Shown here: piece after piece, positions 22,325 to 33,138 of the stretch | Position numbering within the stretch: position 1 is the first letter of the stretch | Layout of the letters: the number at the start of each line of letters is the position of its first letter | Origin: Turritopsis dohrnii | Taxonomy: Eukaryota > Cnidaria > Hydrozoa > Anthoathecata > Oceaniidae | Assembly: GCA_027922465.2 (NCBI GenBank) | Contig: BQMF02000034.1 | Span: forward strand, 1,364,001-1,428,000 | DNA length: 64,000 nt | Direction: 5' to 3' | The notes under the pieces: generated by a model | Databases searched by the model: none | The model's input: the letters and a program-made list of their open reading frames with translations, nothing else | What the model was told of the DNA's origin: nothing | Made by a program: the position numbers and the translations under genes

Positions 22325-22422
22325 CTCCAGATCCACCACTGTCGTCCCAATATTGTACTCCCGGAAGCACTTGTTGTGTACTACCTTCCACGAAAGGAGG
22401 TCTTAAGTAGATTTCACTATAT
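22325..22422 (-). CDS. Candidate orphan coding exon (low confidence)
   Basis: On the minus strand a 98-nt open segment runs from an acceptor (GAATGTAG) to a strong donor (GGAG|GTAAGT). It would encode YSEIYLRPPFVEGSTQQV... ending WDDSGGSGG, entering in phase 2 and leaving in phase 1. Composition and the donor look exon-like, but I found no neighbouring exon and no family. It could be chance. Confidence 0.25.
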
Positions 22423-23704
22423 CTACATTCGAAATTCGAATGTTAGTAAACAAGTCAGGATTATTAAAAAACAGACGGCTTAGAATAGACGTTGTTCGAA
22501 AGACGTAATTTAGACGTTATAAAGACGCCTAAAAGTTGTCTTGTGACGGATAGGTTGAAATGCAGTAGGTTTGCAATGAGATTCTGATTCAATTATCCCG
22601 GTAACTAATAGGGATAACTTTTTTTCATATAGAGCCATTTTACGTGCACAAATCAATATAATTACAAACATATCTCTATGAACATTTTACAAATCAACCA
22701 ATCAGCGGGTGATTTATTCGGCAGTGCTCAGATTTACATCATCACTATGTGCGAAGATCTTCTTTACTTATCGGGAACCGGCTTCGAAACAGGCTGAAAG
22801 TTATTACGGAGCCAAATTTTACTATGCTGGAATCGTTATGTCCAATGTTATTTTCGGAGTGATTTTTGTCCAACGACTCTGAATAACAAGAAAATCCCCC
22901 ACCAAGTCACTAACTCTGTTGTCTTTTCACAATTGTAGCCTTCCCTCGGCAACTTTTCCATTGTCAGATGCAGAACTAACTCTCACTAGAATTCACTCGT
23001 TGTAATCGAAGATTCGAAAGGATCATGAACATGTTAACAGCGCTGCATCTTTCAACGGTGTCTTGTTGTTCCATAGGTCAATAACATTGGGGATAACTGA
23101 CGTTTTTGGAGGATTGATGGATCGTACGATTGGTACTGAATATCAGCAACTTCCAGCATAACAGTTACTGATCATAGGGCAAGTGTGTTTAGAGCATTAA
23201 AAATGACAGGCAGATTGAAAATCTAGTCATTTTTGAAAATCTGTATTATCAAGAACAATCACAAAAACATCATCGGCCACCGATGCTATCATCATTAATT
23301 CTTGCCAGGAAAGAATGAATGCAAAGAACTGGAACGTAACACACAGACCGAAAGACATGAGTAATCTGACCAATAATCATATGCATTTACATGTTATATT
23401 TTTTCTTATCTACTTTATATAACTCGAAAGAAAATCGATTGTGGCAAATTATGCAACTCCACGATTATGCAACTCCACCTTTTAAATCCATTTTCCATCT
23501 ATCTATATTTATTGCTGCCTTTCATTGCACTTTCTAAATCCTATTTGTGAGGAGTACGCTAAGTAGTTTACATAAGGTCATTCGTTGATGAAAGCAATAT
23601 AAAATAATGGTATCGTTTGATGAAGGAGCATTCAAAGTACTTATGTAGAGAAGACAACATCAAGAAAGAATATTAGACACTATGCAACATTAGCATAAAG
23701 TTTG
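22423..23704. other. Non-coding with scattered Helitron-like fragments
   Basis: Short matches to the Helitron interior (TAGGGATAACT at about 22609, GGGGATAACTGACGTTT at about 23089) suggest old degraded copies. An open frame without ATG around 22680-22878 ends in a hydrophobic segment but has no supported splice sites. Confidence 0.35.
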
Positions 23705-23857
23705 TGGGACAGGATTCAAACATTATGCTTTACGGTGTAAACCTTGTGAAATGTGTCTGGGTTAGTGAGGGTAGGGTTCGGGCTTAACCTCATTTATTCA
23801 AATACTTCAAATATAAGTGTTTCTACCGTAATAATGTAGTGTTTGAATCCTGTCACA
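23705..23857. mobile_element. Short MITE with GACAGGATTCAAACA ends
   Basis: GGACAGGATTCAAACAT at the left and its inverse TGTTTGAATCCTGTCAC-like end at the right define a 153-bp foldback element. Its interior is the reverse complement of the interior of 17521-17681. Confidence 0.6.
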
Positions 23858-25517
23858 TAAACATACCATTAGACAATGATACAGCATTTTGGTTGAAATG
23901 GAGTTCTCGTTATCTGTTATGTTTAGTGAAGTTACAACTTTCTGTTTACAAAGAAAATGGGTTTTCAAGGGTACGGTTTTCCAAATGTCTTAGTTTTTGG
24001 TGTGGTTGTAATTATCTCTTATGGTTTTACTGAAGCTGAAAATGTCGTGGCGATAAAATTTCCTGCATTGCGATTGGTTAGATTACAGACAATTCCTTGG
24101 AACCAATCGATTGTAGGGAACTTCTGTGCGGTGATATTTTCCGTTAAGTGACGGTAAAAATCGATCTTTTGCCTTGATTTGGGATGAAAATTGACATTAG
24201 CGCTTGCGTATTTGTTAAAATTTGAAATTTGTCTGTTTTAGTCCATATACTGCAACATTTGTTAACACGTAATACCGATTCAACAAATATAATGGATTGA
24301 AACTTGAATCTGAAATACAATTTTTTATCAAATATTTTTTATTAAATATTTTGGTGCATTTCGGCCTGTTACCAGAGATCATATAAAATATGCCCTAGTA
24401 ATGTTGTTTTTACTGCGTATATATTGCTTAGCATCAGGCGAATTTTATGGTACCAGAGATCTTGTAATAAGATCTGAAAATATATACCAAGACCATAGGC
24501 GTAATAACATATATTCGCTATGTAGATTTTGTTTCGCATAATGTGTATTTAAATCATAAGCTTTCATACCTATCTGTTAAAATCAATTGCTTCATAGTTT
24601 AACTCCGCCTGAACGAGACACGCTCGCTTCAAGGTGTGCACTCTAGACGTTTTGGATGTATTAAGCCTTCATAATCTTCTGATTTGAAAAAAAAAAAACA
24701 AAAAACAAAACAAACAAACTCGAGAATATCAAATATCGTTTAGCCTACTTTGTCAGATCGACTAGCCTGTATAGCTTTACAAATAAGACATAAGGATTTG
24801 TAAATCGGTGATAATCGGATTAACAAGAGAAACTTAATTAAAACGATACTTTGTAGCAATCCGATCTTCAAGAAGATATATGTTCATAATGGCACCATAC
24901 TAAACGCGTTTTAATGAGAACTTCGTGTCAAAAGATCACCGCCTACAAAAGGTTACTAAAAATAGACTGTCGAAACGAACAGCATGCATGATCGAAATAG
25001 TTAATCTAATCGGATATTTTGTAAATATTATCGGATAAACTTGGCGTGGAAATAAATGTAACATGTATATTCTTTTCGCAGGTTATCGATATCCGTTCAA
25101 AACAAAACAGTTATAAAAAAAATTAACTGCTCTTCCACACGGATTCATATTTTTTTTTTTTTTTGCCTCCACCATCTTTGTTTTACGTTTACTCATTGTA
25201 AGCAACAAAAAGTTTCACTGTTGGTTGGCGCCTTATAGAAAGATGGCTATATCATTATATGGGTAAACACAAGATACTATTCAATGTGGTAAAACCTTCC
25301 ATGTGATCCGAATTGCCTGACTGAAGTTTCGGAATCGAATTGGATTGATTATTCAGTAAACATAGTTTCTGCTTAGCTAAAGAAACTCCATGTTATGATC
25401 TTATTAACATTAAACGATGTATGATATAATATGTCTTTTCATAACTTCATAAATCATCCACTGTTGCAATCCTCCACTCGTTGCTAATCTTACTTATTAT
25501 TACGTAATTCATCATTG
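23858..25517. other. Non-coding stretch
   Basis: The frame at 23957-24151 starts with a signal-peptide-like run but has no domain or splice support. A repeated TACCAGAGATC motif occurs at about 24371 and 24451. Nothing else is recognised. Confidence 0.35.
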
Positions 25518-25700
25518 GTAGGTGATATATTGGGTGTTGCAGGAGGGCATCCAGTAGAGCACAAGCCTTTGATTGGGTTTGTGTCATTCACGAGAGTGTC
25601 AAATACTTCGGCGCCTCCAATTTAAGCCGTGGCCCCACCTAGAAAACAGATGCAATGGCTGAGTGTGGCCAGCAACGTAAGACAATACCAAATAAGTAAA
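25518..25700 (+). repeat. 5'-truncated copy of tRNA-derived SINE
   Basis: Shares GGGTGTTGCAGGAGG, GAGAGTGTCAAATACTT and the following segment with the reverse complement of 32432-32600. The tRNA-like head is missing and an AAATAAGTAAATAAAC-type tail follows. Confidence 0.65.
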
Positions 25701-26842
25701 TAAACAAATAGTAGAAGAACTTCGAGAAATAATGTTTCCCCGAGCTATCATTCCTATTTGTTAATGACATGAATATTATTCCAAACGATAGCGAAGTGGA
25801 GGTTGGTAAAATGGACAAGTCATGAATTTATTGATAAGAGTCTACCAGAAATTGCATCGCACAGATGACTATGGATATGTCATAATCTTCATAATTGCCT
25901 CGTTTGGAATAATCATTTTGATGATATTTTCGTTCATTGGTCGTAAAAGTACGAAAGTACATATCGTATGAACGTCATCGTTATACTGACTTGAAGCGAT
26001 GCATAATTTTAGAAGAAGGATTTTTTTGAATGTGAAAACCACACTTGATAAGAATGATGAAATATGGAGGGTAATTTATAAAAGGAAAAACCGTCCTATT
26101 AGACAAAACAAGTTCAAAATATAGCAAAAATGTTTCGATTAACAAACCATTACCTTACTTATAAAATTTTATGCAATGGCAATTTTATCGAAGAAACAAT
26201 TTTGTGTAAAATACAAAAAAGTTCCGTGTCCGTATTTCTCATGCGTCCATTCAAGTTGGAGAATTCGATTTCCTTCAATAACTAAATATATATAAGTTTT
26301 GACAATTCAACTCGACATCTTCGTTTTATGGGTAGAACCATTAAAAATGTTTCCTTGGCTACGGAACTCTTATATTTTCTTTAAAAGTCCAGACATATGA
26401 CACATTCCTCTAATTATTTTAGGTATTTATAAAAAAGATTTATCAAATATTACATAATGTGTTTTGATGTCTAGGAAAATATGCCACAGCAAGCAGAAAA
26501 ATCCCCTTGTGACTTTTTCGGAGAGGCGTGATATGTTCGAGATTAGTTAAAATGAGCAAAGCTCTTTTCATCAATATCACTAGTTAATCTTCCTTTTACG
26601 TACTGTTATGCGCTCATCAAAATTTCGATGCTATAGAAAACAATACTTTAACATAGCTATGGGAAGTCTATAGAGTTTTTGATGCTATTTTTACACAACC
26701 GATTAGACAGGGTATGCATAACTTAAGTCACATCAAAAGGAGGTTGCTTCTATTATTATCAAGACGCCTCTGCATGTAAAGCCTCAAAGAAGGAGGGTTC
26801 ATATATTCGAAAAAAAGCCATAAATAGTTAGGAATTTAGGTA
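25701..26842. other. Non-coding upstream region of the acyltransferase gene
   Basis: No exon or repeat could be supported here. Confidence 0.35.
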
Positions 26843-27031
26843 TTGCAGCTCTTAAAGATTTTCGTGTTTGTGAAATACGTTCATATTGACGATATGTTCA
26901 ATATTTGCTGTCGCTGCAAACTTAAAGAGATCTACTGTACCAGCGCAAATCTTTTGGCTGGTCAAATATCACTGCATCGGAAGATCTCACTACAAGCGCC
27001 ATCAAGAGGTATTTTACAAGTAACCAACAAC

Positions 27032-28026
27032 ATGCATTCAGAAGAAGAAGATGGGAATGTTGTCTTCTCTAAACCAGTTGAACCTCTTACCTCATGTGTA
27101 CTTACTAAACGTTCACATGTTATAAGTGCACAAAATTTGCTGTACAAAGCATATTTCGAAGAAGCAAAGTGGAGATGGTTACCAGACAACCCAACTGGTA
27201 AGTTAACTTATCGATTATGTTCATCTGATATATTTTGTGATTGTCGGTCGTGGAACACCTAGTGTGACTGCACATAAAAAATAGAGTTTTGTATACGTTG
27301 CCAGAGTAACTGAAAAAATATGTTTCTGTATCCGCTTCTTTTTACGGCGTTTTCCATTTAAATTGGTTTTCCGCTAGAAGAAGCATTAGATGTTGTTTTT
27401 AGCACAAAATCACAAATAATTTTGAAATCTTGTAAATAAGAGCATAACACGGTGTTCAAGCAAAACCTTAACAAGCCCTTCCCATTATAATTTCGCGCAA
27501 TTAATCTTGCAATGATTTGTCGACTGTATTATTGATAGGGTTTACACTGAATGACGATGGTTTTATCCGATACATAACCGACAATTTTGAAGACGCGTCA
27601 TTTTGGGTCGGTGTGTTTCATCATGACGAACTGATAAGCTGCATTCGGACTGTATTTCGGACAGATGATAATCCTAAACTAGATATAGAAGGCTACGAAG
27701 ATTCCAAGAAAGAATGTATCCAGACTGTATTACGTAATGATAATCTGGTCGAAATGCAACGGTATTACACAAAGCCAGGATACCGTTGCGCAAGTGTGAA
27801 CGCATTGATCATGAACGTTGTTGGTCGAAAATTAGTCTCAATGGGGGTTGATGTGATCGGGACATCACACATTACTTTTTATAGTCGATTTGGAATCACA
27901 AAAATAATCGACAGAAACTTTGATTACGGTGATGGAGTTAATACAAACGTCATGTTTGCGTCAGCAGAAAATGTCAAGAAGTGTGTTCAGCTCACATCTA
28001 AAGCTTTACAACTGCACTATAAATAA
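27032..28026 (+). CDS. GNAT acyltransferase with LuxI/FeeM-like (autoinducer-synthase-type) pattern
   Basis: The exons are 27032-27197 and 27539-28026 (donor GTAAGT, phase 1), giving 217 residues, one GNAT domain. I chose the ATG at 27032; an in-frame ATG further upstream (26897) leads into unconvincing sequence. GNAT proteins move an acyl group from a CoA or carrier donor to an amine. The pattern is not the usual RGxGIG type. LLYKAYFEEAKWRW near the N-terminus, a central strand ending in ISCIRTVF, then VEMQRYYTKPGYR followed by a long helix and VIGTSHITFYSRFG, align by eye with the [RK]YxVF, WRLL, ExSRfav and late strand-helix blocks of LuxI-type and FeeM-type N-acyl synthases. The substrate is unknown. 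The AATAAA at 28022-28027 overlaps the stop codon. The intron argues for a resident eukaryotic gene. Confidence 0.7.
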
Positions 28027-28027
28027 A

Positions 28028-28997
28028 GTTGCACTGGCATAATGATTTGTTTCCATATACATTGTAAATACTATTATGGTCAGGGAGTAGGGATAATGGA
28101 TTGTATCATAGTTTGAATTTGTTTTGTTTCTTCTAAAAGATTTCTCTGTTTCTCACACTTATGGCTAGAGCAAATACTTTACTTACCCCACCGTTCTGAA
28201 AATCACTAATCAACATCAATTGAGCATAAACATTATGCCATTGCTTGCTATAAATAATTCGGAAGATTTATCAACATTTCTAAGTATCATGACATATCCT
28301 TGCACCTTATTACTCTACTCACCAATTACCGAATATTCTTTTATCTGTGATCAGAAGGTTTGTTTGCCAATGAAAAGGTGATCTAGCACGGTACCAAGTT
28401 TCCTTTATCCCCCTATTTTCTAAGGAAGAGAGCACAAATTTTTGTGAAGCGAAGAGATGAGCCAATGCCTGTGTTTGTGACTGGTGTGATCCACGTTTGA
28501 GCTCCAAAGTCCTGTTGTATTATCATTGTATCATTTCAGTATCCTTTAAAAGCAGCGTATTCACCCCATTAAGATTCAGTTATTATCGTTGATGAAACCA
28601 GAATGGAAACCCAAAGACTGTAAAGTCCCATCGCTGAACACATTTGCTATATCAAACTTACTTCAAGAAAACTTTATTTCTGAACGTCCTTGTACCCTTA
28701 AAAACCCCAATACTGGTACAAAATCCGCGTTTCTGACTTTATTCGCAAACGTATCATTGACTTAAAACTACCGAGGTTTAGCTAACAGTTTTCTCAACGT
28801 TTTTGGGAATATGTCTTTATATTTATGTATGTTACAGTTCTTTTATCATGAGAAAAACATCGATAAAGTGCGCATTTCTATAACAATAGAACAGCATTGC
28901 AGTAAAAGTATAGATTTCGAAAACTTCATGAAGAATTCTTCATACCATAAAGGATGACAAATAAACAAAGCTCCCTTCATATCCACCCACCCAACAA
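28028..28997. other. Non-coding downstream of the acyltransferase
   Basis: AT-rich DNA without a supportable gene. Confidence 0.35.
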
Positions 28998-29119
28998 CCC
29001 AGCCGGCACATTAGCTAAAAAAATCACTGTGGAGGAGTGCATTTCTATAGAAATTTGCACACAATTTCAATGAAAATGCTCTTCTTCATGGTGACTTTTT
29101 GACGGTTTTGCACAATGGG
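28998..29119. mobile_element. CCCAG-family MITE, copy 1
   Basis: A 122-bp copy running from CCCAGCCGGCACA to CACAATGGG, with ATTTCTATAGAAAT inside and AA on both sides as a possible 2-bp duplication. It is in the inverse orientation to the copies at 40301 and 57568. Confidence 0.75.
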
Positions 29120-31413
29120 AACAGCCTCTTCGGAAGTGAAATCACAACACCACACACATTTTCAAATATATCTTGTATCCAACTTGTTTGTTTATGTAAT
29201 CCCTTGAGCCTTAATCAAGTTACCTTAATTTGTGTGATACTTTTCCAGTTTTCTCACGATTCATCTCAAACTCTCACTAGAATTGTAAATAAAACAAGAT
29301 GCCCTTATGGGCAGAAGGATTTCTGCAAAATCAGCTGAAGTATGAAAATGGAAGACTAACAATAACGTGAATGAAACTTGAATGGTTTTGAATGATTGGA
29401 CAATAAAATACAACACAATACAACATTGACTGCTGCTCAGTGTAGACTGCACACAGCAGGTAGGAATTGTAACACACAAAATAAAATGAGTTTTGTTATT
29501 GAAATATTGAAGTTAAATATGTTCAAACAGCTGACCAAAGGTGTGCTACCAGTGAAAATTTTAATGAATAAATTATTTGAAATTATATGTTGACTCTTTT
29601 GAATGTTTGAATGAGAGTGAGAAATGTAAAAAGTAATTTTATAATTACATAAACAATACACAAATTACATATAAAAGAAATGTGTGACATAACAATCAAC
29701 CCAAAATGACCTATTTTAATCTAACACAATAGAAGAAAAGTTTATAAAAATTCTTTAAGAAATTTGAAAAGGTTGAATGATCTTTACAAGGCATGCCGAA
29801 AGTGTAGTTGATATTATGTAAAACTTTATTGCATATAGACATCTGAATGACATGAAACATTGTTTATTTTGGGTATACAAAATACAATCAAGTTTACATT
29901 GATCTTCTCTGATATCACAGTGATTACGTATGAAAATCACATAATATGCTTTAAACATTTGATATGCACTTCCAATCTTCTTAATTACATACAAACAGAA
30001 TTCCCAATGTTGCAAATACAAAAAGTAATCAAAGATCTTGATCATTAAAAGTATATGCTTTAAAAATTTATACCAAAATTTACCAAAATTTTGTATTGTG
30101 TTACTAATAGTACAGTATTTTGAATTTATACACAGTTGGAACATTTCAATTTGCCAGGATAATGATCAAGGCTATATTATTACAAAACAAAACGCGATCA
30201 TAGAAAAAACATATGAACAAACAAATCAACAAACATGAAATAATAACAAATACATAATAGTTTATATGACGCTCGACCCACACACAAGCCACATACAAAC
30301 AGGAATTCAAAAGATAACAAAAGCAAACACGGGTCCACACAGCACGTAAAAATTGAACGCAACGAAATTGTTCATTAACAATCGTGATTAGGAAGAACAT
30401 TCATAAATAGGGGCATTGTCAGTATAACTTAGCTAGAAAATCATCAATCAAAAGTGGTACAGAGCAGACAACCACTACTTAATGTTAGAGCTGAGGAGGA
30501 AACGGTATAAGGTATTACAACCCAAACAAGAAACAAAAAAAAATCTTTTGTATCTAGAAAGGCTTAAACATTGAAACAGTTTTCCCTAATACGAACACAT
30601 AGCTCTTTTACTCAAAACTTCTTACTTTACAACTTCTTAGTTAGACAGAAGTATCGCACTAAGAATAATATATGTACTCCTCAGAGCTTCATAAAAGCAT
30701 AATTGACACTACAAAAACTTTATTACACTACAAACACTTTAAACTATATATACCATCAGACTATATATTTATTTACATCTGAATGAAAAATAATTACTTT
30801 ATTTTGGAATAAAGTATACAGAATAATGAGTGTACATTGATCATTTCTGATTTCAAAGTAATTGCGTAAGTACACAAACTTCAAACATTTAAGATTGCTA
30901 TCAATCTTCCTTTGTACGAATGGACTAATTGTAAACAAAAAAGTAAACAAAACTTTTGATCATGAGAAATGCAAAACTGAAAGTTGAATGTTTTTTACAG
31001 GATGTGAAAGTCTTTTGAATTGTATATCAAAATTAGGAAGGCTGTCCATAATTAGAGACATTGATAACCTAAAAACTACTGATCACCAACAAAAAACAAT
31101 ACTGCATTTCAAAGTATTATACAAGCACATAAGCTTAAAAGCTAGAGTTAAACATTAAAGATATAAAAAGTGATGCATAGTAGGCAGATAGTTGGAGCTG
31201 AGATGGAACTTAAGCTGAGCTGTACGCATCCAGAGCTTAAAAAGCATTACAGCCCACATTTGAAACAAACAATGATCTTTTTTTAAAAAAAATCTCAGAC
31301 ATTAATCTCAAAAACAAAACATACCTTTTCATTCTGTTTATAAAATGAAACGAAAAATCACCATTGAATCATAATAATATAATATAAGATAATAACAAAT
31401 TACTGCTACAGAT
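29120..31413. repeat. Non-coding region with a diverged tandem duplication
   Basis: Blocks at about 29870-30560 and 30800-31300 share, in the same order, GTGTACATTGATC/GTTTACATTGATC, a CAATCTTC segment, a CATTG-AGTA-A-CT segment and GAGCTGAG-GGAA followed by a run ending ATCTTTT. Identity is low and patchy. All open frames inside are AT-driven. Part may be 3' UTR of the minus-strand exon at 31428. Confidence 0.5.
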
Positions 31414-31427
31414 TTTATTCTTCATCT

Positions 31428-31562
31428 TCAGTTTTGGAAAAGTGCATCTTCTTTAATTATACTGACTAAAGTTGCTTTGGGATCCTTTAGGTTGGTTTTT
31501 TGTTGAGTTTCTTCGACTGAAATGCGTGACTTTGGCTTCGTGTAAACATTCGCACGAGATTT
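31428..31562 (-). CDS. Probable terminal coding exon of an unidentified gene
   Basis: On the minus strand, a long pyrimidine tract and GGTTTTTAG precede a 135-nt open segment encoding 44 residues starting KSRANVYTKPKSRISVEET and ending KEDALFQN, then TGA. AATAAA follows nine bases later (31414-31419 on the plus strand). The polar, Lys/Glu/Ser-rich composition and the acceptor plus polyadenylation signal support a last exon. The phase is assumed to be 0. Upstream exons should lie above 31600 on the minus strand, but I could not find them among the repeats. No family is recognised. Confidence 0.45.
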   Translation of the reverse strand, partial: KSRANVYTKPKSRISVEETQQKTNLKDPKATLVSIIKEDALFQN

Positions 31563-31876
31563 CTAAAAACCGCTAGGTTTGGACAGTAAGAAAAAAAAGA
31601 ACAGAGCCGGTTTTAAGGTATTTCTTGCTTTCGCAGAAATCCAACTACATCATGACTATAATATAAATATATGTTAACGAATTGTGTTTCTCAGTTGTTG
31701 ATTTGTCATGCTTCCACAAATACGCAACAACATCAATTTAGTTCAATTTACTATTTTTAGAAAATTATGGTGTCTGAGAGAAACCTATTCAATTTAAACT
31801 GAAATGTACAAATGAGTCTGAAAACACATACTTGTGATTAAAATGGTCGCACCTTTCCCCTTAAACAATCCATCTA

Positions 31877-32028
31877 AAGTAGGTAAGTAAAGTAACCTGG
31901 TGTTTTTAGTCCTTGAGCTTCCGTTCGTAACGGTTGGTTCTTCCACCCACCGATTTTCAACTATAAGTTGACTTACCGCCAGAGATACGTATAGCATTGC
32001 TACAGCATTGCTCTAACTTACACGAAGG
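31877..32028 (-). repeat. SINE-like repeat, second copy
   Basis: Its reverse complement matches 1200-1363: GTTAGAGCAATGCT, CTATACGTA-CTCT, GTAAGTCAAC and CAAGGACTAAAA, ending in a degraded TTACTT tail. Confidence 0.6.
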
Positions 32029-32431
32029 TAATCAATTGCATCGGATTGGAGTATCGACATATAACCGCAGCGGTCGTACTCAAAGATACTATGCACTGTC
32101 GCTGCACTAAGGTGGAAAAGAATTCAGAAATTTTTTGTCTAATTTCTGGTCGTGGATTAGCAATACCCATCAAAAAGTCAAATCACTGTTGAATTTCTTG
32201 AATTTATACATGAATATATTTAAATACTGCCGTAACATGCTCCCTGCGGTTATCAAAGTCTCGTATTCAATTCCCGGATGGATCATACCAAAGACTGAAA
32301 AAATGGAACTTGATACCTCTCTGCTAAACACTCAGCAAATTATGAGAATGATCAAGGGCACATGGAGAACTGCTGGGATAAGAATGGCGTCCACCCCTAC
32401 CGTAAGGTACAAGCGATCGAAAAGGGAGTCT

Positions 32432-32738
32432 AAGTGTTGCCCTTATTATCATTATTACTTGGTATTGTTTTACGTGGCTTTCCAGGAGGGGCCATGGCTG
32501 AAGTTGGAGGCTCCAAAGTATTTGACACTCTCATTAGTGACACCAACTCATTCAAAGCCTGAGCTCTTCTGGATTACCTCCTGCAACACCCGATGTATCA
32601 TCTACCCAATTTCTCTCACATGGCATGGGTCGACCCGTCGCTTTGGTACATTCACTCAGGCATGATGAATCGTCACCAAGGAGAATTGAATCAATCTCCT
32701 GCATGAAATACGAGAGTGATAACCACTATACTACGGCA
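32432..32738 (-). repeat. tRNA-derived SINE with A and B boxes
   Basis: Read on the minus strand, the head resembles a valine-type tRNA gene: an A box TAGTATAGTGG (32723-32733) fitting TRGYNNARNNG, and a B box GATTCAATTC (32683-32692) about 40 nt later. A ~200-bp body shared with 25518-25700 follows, then an AATAATGATAATAA tail. This is the layout of a pol III-transcribed SINE. The acceptor stem does not pair well enough for a functional tRNA. The open frame on the other strand (32135-32665) is a shadow. Confidence 0.75.
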
Positions 32739-32745
32739 AATATTG

Positions 32746-33137
32746 TCTGTTTTTTTGGTTCAATTCACATAATTTGGTGAATTTTTCTGAATTTTTCTCA
32801 GTAGAGAAATCCAAGGACTGCAATCCTAACCCATACTGTAAGGCTTAAAAATACTGTAATAGCTTGAAAAGGGAGCTTAAGGAGTTTTCTTTCGGCTATG
32901 GTCGACCAACTAACTTTAACTTTCTGAAATCGCTTGAAATTATAAAATAATTAGACAATGGCGAATTCAAAATTCTTTAAATTCTATAACTGAAACTTGA
33001 AAATATCAAATCAAATACTCAGGTCAGTTGAGTATTGATTTCCATTTTGTTTTTGGTTATTTTTTGGTATTATTTCCGAAGTAGTATTTTTTCCGAACCT
33101 TCTGGGATGAGTTAGAAACGTTTCTTCTTTGTTTGAA
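32746..33137. other. Non-coding spacer
   Basis: AT-rich, nothing recognised. Confidence 0.4.
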
Positions 33138-33138
33138 A

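Noticed and set aside
22680..22878. Open frame ending in a hydrophobic segment
   Set aside because: No ATG, no clear acceptor, no recognised family.
23957..24151. Possible secreted small protein with signal-peptide-like start
   Set aside because: No domain, no paralogue in the window, no convincing splice sites; composition fits chance in AT-rich DNA.
28210..28230. Nine-base microexon between TTTTCAG and GTAAGT on the minus strand
   Set aside because: No neighbouring exons; splice-site strings this short occur by chance.
32135..32665. 176-residue plus-strand ORF
   Set aside because: It is antisense to the tRNA-derived SINE.
32680..32740. Functional tRNA gene
   Set aside because: A and B boxes are present but the stems do not pair well and the sequence continues into a SINE body.
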